Shown here in pieces: positions 6,920 through 14,067 of a DNA stretch of 22,330 bases; position 1 is the stretch's first letter, and each line of letters begins with the position of its first letter. Made by a program: the position numbers and the translations under genes. The stretch is from a virus. The DNA lies in IMG/VR virus record IMGVR_UViG_3300010354_000744, positions 1 through 22,330 of that record, one strand, 5' to 3'. The notes under the pieces were generated by a model. That model was not told where the DNA came from. It saw only the letters and a list, made by a program, of their open reading frames with translations, and ran no database searches.

Positions 6920-7114
6920 ATGGCCAAGAAACCGACCAAGGGTGAAGAAAAAGTCGCTAAGGTCATGGGCGAATACAAGCGCGGCACATTGCGCACCGGC
7001 AAGCCAGGGCCCGGCAAAGGCGGCAAGGTCACAAGCCGTAAGCAGGCTATTGCTATCGCCATGAGTGAAGCTGGCATGACCAAAAAAGGCAAGGCCAAGA
7101 AACCGAAAAAATGA
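6920..7114 (+). CDS. small Lys/Gly-rich protein, DUF6496-like (64 aa)
   Basis: Short, very basic protein with the pattern KVAKVMGEYKRGTLRTG, then a Gly/Lys-rich turn (PGPGKGGKV) and SRKQAIAIAMSEAGM, followed by a poly-Lys tail (KKGKAKKPKK). This arrangement matches my recollection of the DUF6496 family of small proteins found in bacteria and many phages; its function is not established. AGGAAAC ends 4 bases before the ATG and gives a good ribosome site. It lies between portal and scaffold with two other basic proteins in the cluster, so a DNA- or capsid-associated role is possible but unproven. Confidence 0.75.
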   Translation: MAKKPTKGEEKVAKVMGEYKRGTLRTGKPGPGKGGKVTSRKQAIAIAMSEAGMTKKGKAKKPKK

Positions 7115-7144
7115 CTGGCAACCTTTAAGAGCCGCGATAAATCA

Positions 7145-7579
7145 ATGGCCAGGACTTACAAGCGTGATTCCGCCGGCCGGTTCTCCTCTGGCGGCGGCGG
7201 CAAAAGCGATCGATCAAATAAGCCGGCCAAAGGCAAGACAGCGGGCTATGAACAAAGCCTAAAAAATCTGGACCGCATCAACAAGCTTGAGCAAAGCAAA
7301 AGCAAAAAATCAGCAGATAGGCCAGCTAACAAAATTGCGCCATCACCTCGAAGGTCGTCTCCATTTGAAAAAGCTGTTGCCGATGTGCTGACATCATCTA
7401 AGTTTAGGTCGGACAAAAAGCGAATTGCTGAGCTGTCTCGCCGTGGGTTTCCATCTGACCTTAATAGCATTGCAACAATGCGAGCAAACATTCTGCGCAA
7501 GCAGAAAGCAGATACTCATAAGCCTGAAAGCGTAAAAGCCGCACTAATGCGAGCTGCAGGCAAGAAACCCAAAAAGTGA
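7145..7579 (+). CDS. basic protein with GRFSSGGGG N-terminus (144 aa)
   Basis: Not assigned to a family. The N-terminus, MARTYKRDSAGRFSSGGGG, is nearly the same as that of the protein at 13052 (MARNQKRDSRGRFASGGGG); such RDxxGRFxSGGGG starts recur in phage structural genes. The rest is Lys/Ser-rich, probably disordered to about residue 70, then helical (FEKAVADVLTSSKFRSDKKRIAELSRRGFP and NSIATMRANILRKQKADTH), ending KKPKK. Codon use looks more AT-rich (many aaa/agc) than in the portal. It may be a minor head or DNA-binding protein; that is inference from charge and position. Confidence 0.7.
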   Translation: MARTYKRDSAGRFSSGGGGKSDRSNKPAKGKTAGYEQSLKNLDRINKLEQSKSKKSADRPANKIAPSPRRSSPFEKAVADVLTSSKFRSDKKRIAELSRRGFPSDLNSIATMRANILRKQKADTHKPESVKAALMRAAGKKPKK

Positions 7580-7594
7580 TAACCTATAGGGGTA

Positions 7595-7605
7595 ACCCTG
7601 CGGGT
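7595..7605 (+). other. short hairpin before the scaffold gene
   Basis: ACCC-TGC-GGGT can form a 4-bp hairpin five bases ahead of the scaffold ATG. The ACCC arm could instead pair with the upstream GGGGT (7589-7593). The core CCCTGCGGG recurs inside the larger hairpin ahead of the capsid gene (8328-8336). Weak alone; listed because of the recurrence. Confidence 0.3.
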
Positions 7606-7609
7606 CATT

Positions 7610-8284
7610 ATGTCTGACAGCAACACTCAACCGGCTGCGCCTGTTGATGATCTTGAGGCGCTCAAAGCCTCAATCGCTAAGCTCGAAGCCAAGAATCGCG
7701 AGCTGATCGGAGAGCTGCGAGGCAAAAAAGCCGAACCGCCGGCCGAGGTGATGCAGGAGCTGGAGCAGCTGCGCGAGATGAAGCGGCAGCAGGAGCAGGC
7801 TCAGGCCGAGGCCAAGGGCCAATACGACAAGGCCCTCGAGGCCCATGACCAGCAGTTCCGCGACCGTGAGGCACAGCTGACGGCACGGCTGCAGGAGCTT
7901 GAGGCCCGCCTGCAGCACACGCAGCTGGACGCCAGGGTCCTATCGGTCCTGGCCGATCGTGTCCACGACCCAGAGGCCGCACTGCAGCTCATGCGGTCCA
8001 ATCTGCAGCTCAACGACCGCGGTGAGGTGATCGCCAAGGACGGCTACGACGAACTAGCCCTAGATGCGTTCCTCGAGCGGCAGCAGCAGGCCCGGCCATG
8101 GCTGTTCAGGCAACCCAAAGCGCAGGGCTCAGGGGCGCCTGCAGCCCGTACCGGCGGCCCGGTCGCACCATCTGGCGGCAAGAATCCATTCAGCCGTGAA
8201 CACTACAGCCTGACCGAACAGATGCGGATCTACAAAGCTGATCCGGCTTTGTACGATCGACTGAAAGCGGAAGCGGCGAATTGA
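7610..8284 (+). CDS. capsid scaffolding protein (224 aa)
   Basis: Scaffold proteins guide procapsid assembly and are absent from the mature virion. Evidence is the architecture: a long coiled coil at about residues 12-110 rich in Glu/Gln/Leu (LEALKASIAKLEAKNREL, MQELEQLREMKRQQEQ, LTARLQELEARLQ), then a compact region (RVLSVLADRVHDPEAALQLM), a Gly/Pro/Ala-rich linker (GSGAPAARTGGPVAPSGGKN) and a charged C-terminal segment (REHYSLTEQMRIYKADPALYDRL). This order, and the place directly before the major capsid gene, match phage scaffolds. There is no separate maturation protease gene nearby and no Ser/His/Asp protease motif seen in it. Confidence 0.82.
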   Translation: MSDSNTQPAAPVDDLEALKASIAKLEAKNRELIGELRGKKAEPPAEVMQELEQLREMKRQQEQAQAEAKGQYDKALEAHDQQFRDREAQLTARLQELEARLQHTQLDARVLSVLADRVHDPEAALQLMRSNLQLNDRGEVIAKDGYDELALDAFLERQQQARPWLFRQPKAQGSGAPAARTGGPVAPSGGKNPFSREHYSLTEQMRIYKADPALYDRLKAEAAN

Positions 8285-8297
8285 TGGCAACATAAGA

Positions 8298-8357
8298 CAA
8301 AGGGCATGCCTGCGGTGTGCCTAATCGCCCTGCGGGCATCTGACCCTTTGCTTTTTC
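8298..8357 (+). promoter_or_regulatory. large two-part hairpin with T-tract just before the capsid gene
   Basis: CAAAGGG (8298-8304) pairs with CCCTTTG (8344-8350). After a 1/4-base internal loop, ATGCCTGCGG (8306-8315) pairs with CTGCGGGCAT (8330-8339) through ten pairs including two G-U. The loop is 14 bases. CTTTTTC follows at 8351-8357. This looks like an intrinsic terminator or attenuator, yet the major capsid ATG lies only 11 bases past the stem and has no evident Shine-Dalgarno. It could instead be an RNA-processing or stabilising structure, or a translational control element. The pairing is read directly; the function is inferred. Confidence 0.6.
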
Positions 8358-8361
8358 TCTG

Positions 8362-9411
8362 ATGGCCACGATCCGTTCGGACGTGATCATCCCCGAGATT
8401 TTCACTCCCTACATCGAAGAGCAGACCACCCTCCGCAGCGATTTTCTGCAGAGCGGTGTCGTTGCCCAGATGCCGGAGCTGAACGTCAATGAGGGGGGTG
8501 ACACCGTCCAAGTCCCGTCGTTCACCGCTGATCTCACCGGTGATGCCGAGCGTCTGACCGACACTCAATCCCTGACCCCTGGCAAGATCTCTGCCCGTAA
8601 GCAGATCGGCGTGGTGCTGCACCGTGGCCGTGCGTGGGAATCCCGCGACTTGGCCCGCCTGGCTGCTGGCGCTGATCCAATGGCTGCCATTGGCAACAAG
8701 GTCTCGGCCTACATCGCCAATCAGCAGCAGAAAGACCTGCTGGCCGCTTGCGCTGGGGTGTTTGGCGCCCTCGGGTCGTCCAACTCTGGCGCGGCCTTTG
8801 TCGACCTGACGTTTGACGCTGGCGGCTCTGGTGAGACTCCCCTTTCCCCGCGCCATCTGGCCAAGGCTCGCAGCCTGCTGGGGGATCGTGGTGAACTGCT
8901 GAGCACCGTTGCGATGCATTCGACCGTCTTTTATGACCTGGTCGAACGTCGTGCGATCGATTACGTGACCGCCGATGAGGCGCGAATCACGGCAGCGGGC
9001 TCCAATGCTGCCAACCCGGCAGCGTTCGCCGGTTCGGTCGCTGAGGCCTACACCCAGTCTCTGGGGGTGCCGTTCTATATGGGCATGCGCGTCGTTGTCA
9101 CCGACGACATTCAGCAGACCGGATCTTCTCCCAACAAGAAGTTTGCGGTTTACTTCTTCACCCCTGGCGCCATTGGCACCGGCGAGCAGCAGGCCCTGCG
9201 GACAGAAACCGATCGTGACATCCTCGCCAAGAGTGATGCCATGTCGATCGACTGGCACAACGTCTATCACCCGATGGGCGCACGCTGGAAGACGACTGCA
9301 CCGGTCAATCCGTTGGCCAGTGATCTCAGCACCGCTGCCAACTGGGAGAAGGTGTTTGAGACCAAGAACATCGGTATCGTTCGCGGTACCGTAACCAGTA
9401 ACTTCGACTGA
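8362..9411 (+). CDS. major capsid protein (349 aa)
   Basis: Main shell protein. The N-terminus reads ATIRSDVIIPEIFTPYIEEQ, with TTLRSDFLQSGVV and then GGDTVQVPSF, the typical start of HK97-fold coat proteins of the Gp13-like/coat group. Also present are an SARKQIGVVLHRGRAWESRDLA loop region, a long helix with ADPMAAIGNKVSAYIANQQQKDLL, and MHSTVFYDLVERRAIDYV. The C-terminal part has GMRVVVTDDI and AVYFFTPGAI...ETDRDI, and IDWHNVYHPMGARW is a common motif at this position in such coats. Length fits. It follows scaffold and hairpin, and is followed by decoration-like and fibre-like genes. No N-terminal delta domain needing proteolysis is obvious. Confidence 0.92.
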   Translation: MATIRSDVIIPEIFTPYIEEQTTLRSDFLQSGVVAQMPELNVNEGGDTVQVPSFTADLTGDAERLTDTQSLTPGKISARKQIGVVLHRGRAWESRDLARLAAGADPMAAIGNKVSAYIANQQQKDLLAACAGVFGALGSSNSGAAFVDLTFDAGGSGETPLSPRHLAKARSLLGDRGELLSTVAMHSTVFYDLVERRAIDYVTADEARITAAGSNAANPAAFAGSVAEAYTQSLGVPFYMGMRVVVTDDIQQTGSSPNKKFAVYFFTPGAIGTGEQQALRTETDRDILAKSDAMSIDWHNVYHPMGARWKTTAPVNPLASDLSTAANWEKVFETKNIGIVRGTVTSNFD

Positions 9412-9421
9412 GGAACTATCA

Positions 9422-9820
9422 ATGGCACAACCTTCTCAGTTTGAGGTGTCGACACAGTATTACCTGACTGTGTCGCATGCACAGGCCAGCAGTGTGGCGG
9501 ACCAGCTGTTTTTTGTGGCTCCCGAGCCTCTTGAGGTGGTGGAGATTCATGAGGTGCACGGTACCGCCGGCACTGATGGCAGTGCGGTAACCGCAACGAT
9601 CCGCAAATGCACCGGCACCACGGCCCTGGCCAGTGGTACCGACCTGCTGAGCACGACCATCAACCTGAAGGGCGCGGCGAATACCGTGCAGAGTCCAGCG
9701 TTGACCACAACGACGGCCGACCTTCAGCTGGCTACCGGCGACCGTTTGGCGTTCGATTCAACGGGCACCACAACGGCGCTGGCCAATATGGTGGTCACTG
9801 TTCTGCTGCGGCGGATCTGA
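9422..9820 (+). CDS. small beta-rich virion protein, possible head decoration (132 aa)
   Basis: Directly follows the capsid gene with ribosome site GAGGAAC (9410-9416). The product is Thr/Ala/Val-rich with alternating strands (QYYLTVSHAQAS, QLFFVAPEPLEVVEIHEVHG, SAVTATIRKCTGTTAL, TTINLKGAANTVQS, RLAFDSTGTTTALANMVVTVLLRR), so an all-beta fold is likely. Proteins of this size and place often decorate the capsid or form fibre bases, but I recognise no exact family. Its composition resembles that of the partial protein at the end of the window. The stop overlaps the next start (TGATG). Confidence 0.7.
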   Translation: MAQPSQFEVSTQYYLTVSHAQASSVADQLFFVAPEPLEVVEIHEVHGTAGTDGSAVTATIRKCTGTTALASGTDLLSTTINLKGAANTVQSPALTTTTADLQLATGDRLAFDSTGTTTALANMVVTVLLRRI

Positions 9821-9993
9821 TGGGATTGTTTGCGTTCAGGCGATTGCGTGAGCGTCAACAGGAGGCCTCTGCCACTGCGGCAGGGGCCTTTCCCGTTGTT
9901 GAGCCACCAGAGGCCACGCCTGAGCCTGCAGCCGTGCCACAGCGGCGCGTACAGGCCAGGGGGCGACGGCAAGCTAAAGCACAGGAGGATTGA
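9820..9993 (+). CDS. small basic Pro-rich protein (57 aa)
   Basis: ATG 9820 overlaps the stop of the previous gene as TGATG. The frame is open further upstream (to 9607), but that part lies over the previous gene and is a shadow. The product starts MGLFAFRRLRERQQE, has a Pro/Glu/Ala-rich middle (VVEPPEATPEPAAVP) and an Arg/Lys-rich end (RRVQARGRRQAKAQED); it is probably disordered. No family recognised. It carries copy 3 of the junction element near its end and the strong AGGAGG ribosome site of the next gene (9983-9988). Confidence 0.55.
   Translation: MGLFAFRRLRERQQEASATAAGAFPVVEPPEATPEPAAVPQRRVQARGRRQAKAQED
9968..9976 (+). repeat. junction element GGCAAGCTA, copy 3
   Basis: Third exact copy, near the end of the 57-aa gene and 29 bases before the next start. 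Here it is read in a different frame (R-Q-A-K), so conservation is at DNA level, not protein level. Confidence 0.6.
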
Positions 9994-9996
9994 TCG

Positions 9997-10518
9997 ATGA
10001 GCGTACTGAGTCGCGGCGGTGGTGATACAACGATCCTGAATCGAGGCCAGGGCTATCGGTCGGAGGTGGTGTTCACGCGACCGGCAAACACCACGGCATA
10101 TACGGCCGGCGACATTATCGGCAGTGCCACGAGTGCGGTTCATGAGTTCACGCAGGTGAGCAGTGCCGGCGGTGATGTTGTGATCTTTGCCGCTGAATTG
10201 ATGATTGACCTGTCGGCCGTACCGTCGGGGATGTCAAGTTTCAGGCTGCATGTTTACAGCAATACGCCAACCGCTGCCAGCGACAATGCAGCTTTTGACT
10301 TAAGTGCTGCGGAACGGTCAGTGTATATGGGCTACATTGACTTTACAACGCCTGAAGACCTAGGGTCGACATTGTTCACGCAGACGCGGTTTGTGTATAT
10401 GCAAGGGCAACTGCCTAGCAATGCAACGAGCCTATTTGGTGAACTGCAAACGATTGGAGGATATACACCAACCAGCGGTGAAGGCTATCGAATCAGACTG
10501 CGCACGATTGAGGTGTAA
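9997..10518 (+). CDS. virion structural protein of unknown type (173 aa)
   Basis: Strong ribosome site AGGAGG (9983-9988) eight bases before ATG 9997. The product has short N-terminal Gly-rich residues (MSVLSRGGGDT), then mostly beta strands: YRSEVVFTRPANTTAYTAGD, VVIFAAELMIDLSAVP, SSFRLHVYSNTP, VYMGYIDFTT, FTQTRFVYMQGQL, SLFGELQTIGGYTP, GYRIRLRTIEV. This is a jelly-roll-like pattern seen in small phage head or tail proteins annotated as hypothetical; no family named. Its stop overlaps the start of the fibre-like gene (TAATG), suggesting the two are made together and may interact. Confidence 0.72.
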   Translation: MSVLSRGGGDTTILNRGQGYRSEVVFTRPANTTAYTAGDIIGSATSAVHEFTQVSSAGGDVVIFAAELMIDLSAVPSGMSSFRLHVYSNTPTAASDNAAFDLSAAERSVYMGYIDFTTPEDLGSTLFTQTRFVYMQGQLPSNATSLFGELQTIGGYTPTSGEGYRIRLRTIEV

Positions 10519-11714
10519 TGAATAGGCTGCTACTGCTGGCGCCACGAATCGCGACGAACCGGCTGTGGGCACGTGCCGGCGAGGTCCCGTCGTTCCACAT
10601 CGCCCCGGCGCGAACTCAGAACGCCAGGGACCTGATCACCGGCAACCTGCTCGGCACCTACAACAGTGCATCCCCAGCATGGGCCGTGGGGCCTGATGGC
10701 GTGCTGGCGCTGCCGGCGGCGAATGCTCCGGTGATTGAGTACGACCCGACGACGCTGTCGTGCCTGGGGGCGAGGATTTGGGGGGTGGTGACGAATGACT
10801 CAAAGGCCACAGAAGCTATTGGCGGCACTGGATGGACGAATCAGAATAGTATCGGCGTTTCGCTGAACAGCACAGACGTTATTGATCCTGCCGGTGGAAA
10901 TAAGGCCAGCAAGCTGACATGGGGGGCGACGAATAGTCAAACGCTAATGCCTTTCACTGCGGCAGCAGACGTGTATAGCGCAGGAGTGTGGTTGCGAACT
11001 CTGACAGGAACAGCCAACGTTACTCTCTTTGCGTTCTTGCAAACCAGTCCTTTCACCGTTATTGGAGCGGCAACCGTTGCGGTGACTTCAGCGTGGCAAA
11101 GGCTGAGTGTCACGACTAGCACCGCTACAGCAGCAGGTTACAATTTTGGCATTCAGTTGACTGGCGCTGGATCTGTTTATGCGTTTGGGTCCCAGGTGAA
11201 TCGCGGCACAATCTTGGGACCATACGTTCAGAACAACAGCACAACTCTTGCCGCCAGCAGCACGGCAGATGCGTGGGACATCACCAGCCTTGCAGCGGGC
11301 ATCAACAATCTCAAGACGCTTTACGTCCGCGGTCAAACTCAAGCATTCGGCACCCGAGGCATCGCCAGCCTGAATGACAACACCGCCAACAACCGCCTGG
11401 AGCTGTCAACCAGCGGCACCACAGCGAAGGCCACGGCGGTCACCAGCGCCGCAACTGTGGCCGATCTCAGTGGCGGCATCATCGCCGCCAACACAACGTT
11501 CCGCCTGGCGGCGCGGTTCGACACCGACAGCTACGCGCTGAGCCTCAACGGTGGTGCTGTCGTGACCGACACCAGTGGCGCCAGGGTGCTGGTAAATCGG
11601 CTGTTCATCGGCCGCGATCAGGCCGGCAACTACCAGAACGGCTACATCGAAGAGATGGCCGGCTGGACAAAACCCTGCGCCGATGGTCAACTCTCTGCAC
11701 TTGCAGCATCATGA
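10518..11714 (+). CDS. head-fibre/spike-like protein with carbohydrate-binding and lectin-like domains (398 aa)
   Basis: Residues about 80-240 follow the phage head-spike/CBM-like pattern: GTGWTNQN, a DPAGGNKASKLTW segment, DVYSAGVWLRTLTG, a stretch ending SAWQRLSVTTST, and VYAFGSQVNRGTILGPYV. Residues about 262-385 look like a concanavalin A/LamG-type lectin sandwich: IASLNDNTANNRLELS, TFRLAARFDTDSYALSLNG, RLFIGRDQAGNYQNGYIEEMAGW. Such proteins bind surface glycans. Its place among head genes, not after the tail genes, suggests a fibre on the capsid or collar; a tail fibre is the alternative. The stretch about 10790-11170 is more AT-rich than the flanks, as if the first domain had been exchanged. 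The ATG overlaps the previous stop. Confidence 0.72.
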   Translation: MNRLLLLAPRIATNRLWARAGEVPSFHIAPARTQNARDLITGNLLGTYNSASPAWAVGPDGVLALPAANAPVIEYDPTTLSCLGARIWGVVTNDSKATEAIGGTGWTNQNSIGVSLNSTDVIDPAGGNKASKLTWGATNSQTLMPFTAAADVYSAGVWLRTLTGTANVTLFAFLQTSPFTVIGAATVAVTSAWQRLSVTTSTATAAGYNFGIQLTGAGSVYAFGSQVNRGTILGPYVQNNSTTLAASSTADAWDITSLAAGINNLKTLYVRGQTQAFGTRGIASLNDNTANNRLELSTSGTTAKATAVTSAATVADLSGGIIAANTTFRLAARFDTDSYALSLNGGAVVTDTSGARVLVNRLFIGRDQAGNYQNGYIEEMAGWTKPCADGQLSALAAS

Positions 11715-12064
11715 GCGCCTTTTTTACTCTCCGTTTCAACTCTGAGGCTGAGGCCTTGGCCACTGCCGAGGCCATGCGGCTGCTGCTTCATGGTGACGAG
11801 CAGTTGCCTGAGACGTTGGTGTGTGACAGTCCGGGTCTATTCGGTCAAGCGCAGCTGATCACTGACGTCACGGTGCCCGGCGCCTACGACGAAAACGGCG
11901 CCGAGATCACACCGCCGGTTCCGGTGCCTGGGGTGTTTGTGAACCTAGTCCTGTCTCGTGCTGTCTTGCCCCCTGCGTTGCGCCGTTATCGCGTGCCTTA
12001 CGGTTCTGGTGGCAGGGTCTTTGCTGGCACCGAACCCGAGCCCGGCGCATGGCCTCCGACCTAG
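11711..12064 (+). CDS. small protein following the fibre gene (117 aa)
   Basis: ATGA overlap with the fibre-like gene. The product has an N-terminal alpha-beta part (FFTLRFNSEAEALATAEAMRLLLHG), a Pro-rich loop (ITPPVPVPG) and a C-terminal GVFVNLVLSR...LPPALRRYRVP...GRVFAG pattern. I recall similar small proteins next to phage fibre genes with no set function; a fibre-associated or chaperone role is a guess. The final 16 bases overlap the gpF-like gene. The C-terminal tail is Pro/Glu-rich (GTEPEPGAWPPT). Confidence 0.65.
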   Translation: MSAFFTLRFNSEAEALATAEAMRLLLHGDEQLPETLVCDSPGLFGQAQLITDVTVPGAYDENGAEITPPVPVPGVFVNLVLSRAVLPPALRRYRVPYGSGGRVFAGTEPEPGAWPPT

Positions 12065-13047
12065 ACCGCAGCGTTGAGCGGTTCCTGCGTAATGCCGTCC
12101 GGGAACGCACGACCGAGGATCGCATCCTGCGGCAGGTGTTGCGTGATCTGCGCCTCAGCCTGCAATCAGTGCGGCGGTTCCTCGATGCCGCTGATCTGCT
12201 GACGCCATCGCCAGGCCGTGAACAGGCCATCCGTACCGCCGTCAGCGCCATTGCAGCATCAATGGCTCGCCAGTGGGGCCAGCCGACCCTGCAGGGGTTC
12301 CAAGAGGCGATGGTGCCATGGTTTGAGCAGCAGCTCGAGCTGGCCCGAGACCTAGCCCGCCTATCTGGTGATGCATTGCCGCAGGCCGGCGCTGTGACTG
12401 CTGCTAATGCAGGCCTGGCGCGGATCGTCAATGAGTCGATCGTTGGCGGTAAGACGCTGGCCCAGAGCCTGCAGCAGTCAATCCCGGTATTGGTTGCCGA
12501 TCGTGTTGAGCGGTTGGTGCGGCTCGGCTTGTCTGACGTTGCAGGCGAAACGTATGCAACCTACAAAGATGCGGTCGTGCGAACCACGGAAAATGCAGTC
12601 GAGGCCATCATCCGCACCGGCGTTCATGAGGTTGGATCTGCTGCGCAACAGCTGATCTACGAAGTTGAGACCAGTCCAGAGTTCAGGGCTGCCAAGGCGC
12701 TGGTATGGACGGCAGTGCTTGATGGCCGCACTTGCCCGATCTGCATAGGCCTCGACGGCAAGCGGTTTCCCGTTGACTACCAGAAGGTCAGCCCGCATTT
12801 CAACTGTCGGTGCTACCTGGTGCCGACCGGCTGGCGCGATGAGCCTGGGGCATCACGGCCAAGCGGTGAGGGACTGCAGGGGCCCGAGGTGTCGTTCACG
12901 GTCTCTGCGCGGGACTGGGTCAAGAGCAACCGTGAGGCCGCTCGCGATATTTTCGGCAAGCGGCTCGGGGATCGGCTGGCCGATGGCGAGCTGGATTTCA
13001 ACCAGGCGCTGAAACAATGGCGGCAACCTAGGGGCAGAGGATCTTGA
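12049..13047 (+). CDS. Mu gpF-like head morphogenesis / minor head protein (332 aa)
   Basis: The family signature is unmistakable: W220-x4-D225-x3-C229-P-I-C232-x3-D-G-K, followed by SPHFNCRCY (H250, C253, C255), the Cys/His cluster of the phage Mu protein F group. The N-terminal 200 residues are helical (RSVERFLRNAVRERTTEDRIL, RQWGQPTLQGFQEAMVPWFEQQ). The C-terminus has a second small region (VSARDWVKSNREAARDIFGKRLGDRLADGELDF). These proteins assist early head assembly and DNA ejection and usually sit right after the portal. Here the gene is over 5 kb downstream, after the capsid and fibre genes. Start 12049 overlaps the previous gene by 16 bases. Confidence 0.88.
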   Translation: MASDLDRSVERFLRNAVRERTTEDRILRQVLRDLRLSLQSVRRFLDAADLLTPSPGREQAIRTAVSAIAASMARQWGQPTLQGFQEAMVPWFEQQLELARDLARLSGDALPQAGAVTAANAGLARIVNESIVGGKTLAQSLQQSIPVLVADRVERLVRLGLSDVAGETYATYKDAVVRTTENAVEAIIRTGVHEVGSAAQQLIYEVETSPEFRAAKALVWTAVLDGRTCPICIGLDGKRFPVDYQKVSPHFNCRCYLVPTGWRDEPGASRPSGEGLQGPEVSFTVSARDWVKSNREAARDIFGKRLGDRLADGELDFNQALKQWRQPRGRGS

Positions 13048-13051
13048 GTTA

Positions 13052-13495
13052 ATGGCCCGCAATCAGAAGCGCGACAGCAGGGGCCGATTTGCGTCTGGTG
13101 GTGGCGGGTCATCACCCAAGACGACAACGGCAAAGGGTAGGGCTAGGGCAAAGGAGGCAGCGGCTCGGGCTGAGGTGAAGGCTGGCGGTGGCAGCAAGGC
13201 GACTCGTAGTCTGCTGGTTGCTCAGCGTGCCAGGGATTATTACAAGGCCACTGGCACCGGCACCAAGCGATCGGCGACCAAGGCTGCTGCTGCTGCGCCT
13301 GCGGCCAAGTCCAAGCCGGCCAAGATGAGCAAGGCGCCGGCCAATGCTGCCAAGGCCAAGTACAAGGCCGCTCGAAGCCAGGTCAGGGAACTGAAGATGT
13401 ATCGTGGCGGCAAGTCTGATGCTGTTGTCAAGAAGGCAGAAGCGAAGGTCAAGCGGATGGAGAAGACCCGCCGGTCGTCGAAGGCGAGGATCTGA
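13052..13495 (+). CDS. histone-H1-like basic protein with GRFASGGGG N-terminus (147 aa)
   Basis: The N-terminus MARNQKRDSRGRFASGGGG repeats that of the 7145 protein. The body is Lys/Ala-rich with short AK repeats (KRSATKAAAAAPAAKSKPAK, KAPANAAKAKYKAARSQ), closely resembling eukaryotic/bacterial H1-like tails. A helical segment (KSDAVVKKAEAKVKRMEKTRR) ends the protein. Very basic with low complexity, it is likely disordered and nucleic-acid binding, perhaps packaged with the genome or bound to the capsid interior; this is inference from charge. It follows the gpF-like gene by four bases, and its stop overlaps the next start (TGATG). Confidence 0.7.
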   Translation: MARNQKRDSRGRFASGGGGSSPKTTTAKGRARAKEAAARAEVKAGGGSKATRSLLVAQRARDYYKATGTGTKRSATKAAAAAPAAKSKPAKMSKAPANAAKAKYKAARSQVRELKMYRGGKSDAVVKKAEAKVKRMEKTRRSSKARI

Positions 13496-14064
13496 TGGCC
13501 GTCACCGTTGATGCCAGTGTTGGCGGCGCCAATGCCAACAGTTACCTCACGGTCGCTGATGCCGATGCAATAGCGGACCTACGGCTTGGCACGCTGGCCT
13601 GGGAGGCTGCAACGGTCACGACCGACGACAAGGGCCGAGCGCTGATCGCCGCGACCGCATACCTGGATCAGCTGTCGTGGATCGGTGCCAAGGCCTCGAC
13701 GGCGCAAGCACTGCTGTGGCCACGGTCGGACGTTGAATGTGGTGACAAGGTTTACGCATCAAACGTCATCCCGTCAGAGGTCAAGGCCGGCACCTTCGAT
13801 CTGGCCAATGCTTTGCTGGCGACTCCGGCCCTGCTGACCCCGTCGCCCTCGGGGTTCAACGAGCTGATTCCAGGGATCCCTAACGCCAACCTCAAGCGGG
13901 CAACGGTTGACGTGCTGACCGTTGAGTTTCAGTCCCCCGGCGCTGGCGCTCCAGCGGCCCGTAATGCCCTGACGATGCTGCCCCATCTGATCGACCTGTT
14001 TGGCTGCCTGTGCTTATCGTCGGCACGTGGTAGCGTTGGCACGATCCGTACGGTCAGGAGTTGA
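13495..14064 (+). CDS. head-tail adaptor, DnaT-like family (189 aa)
   Basis: The start GGANANSYLTVADADAIADLRLG followed by the helix DDKGRALIAATAYLDQL, then WIGAKAS...LLWPRSDVECGDKV and IPSEVKAGTFDLANALL, is the classic pattern of the phage proteins labelled DnaT-like ssDNA-binding. In phages these sit at the head-tail connector position (gp6-like adaptor). The C-terminal tail (ARNALTMLPHLIDLFGCLCL) is as in relatives, where it reads as a hydrophobic helix. The role in joining portal and tail is inferred from position. Start overlaps the previous stop. Confidence 0.82.
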   Translation: MAVTVDASVGGANANSYLTVADADAIADLRLGTLAWEAATVTTDDKGRALIAATAYLDQLSWIGAKASTAQALLWPRSDVECGDKVYASNVIPSEVKAGTFDLANALLATPALLTPSPSGFNELIPGIPNANLKRATVDVLTVEFQSPGAGAPAARNALTMLPHLIDLFGCLCLSSARGSVGTIRTVRS

Positions 14065-14067
14065 GCC

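Noticed and set aside
7580-7609. CCTATAGGGG as a promoter -10 element before the scaffold
   Set aside because: No convincing -35 partner at the right distance and the stretch is equally explained by the small hairpin.
8230-9270. 346-codon minus-strand frame opposite the capsid gene
   Set aside because: Shadow of a certain major capsid gene in high-GC sequence; the product shows no family pattern.
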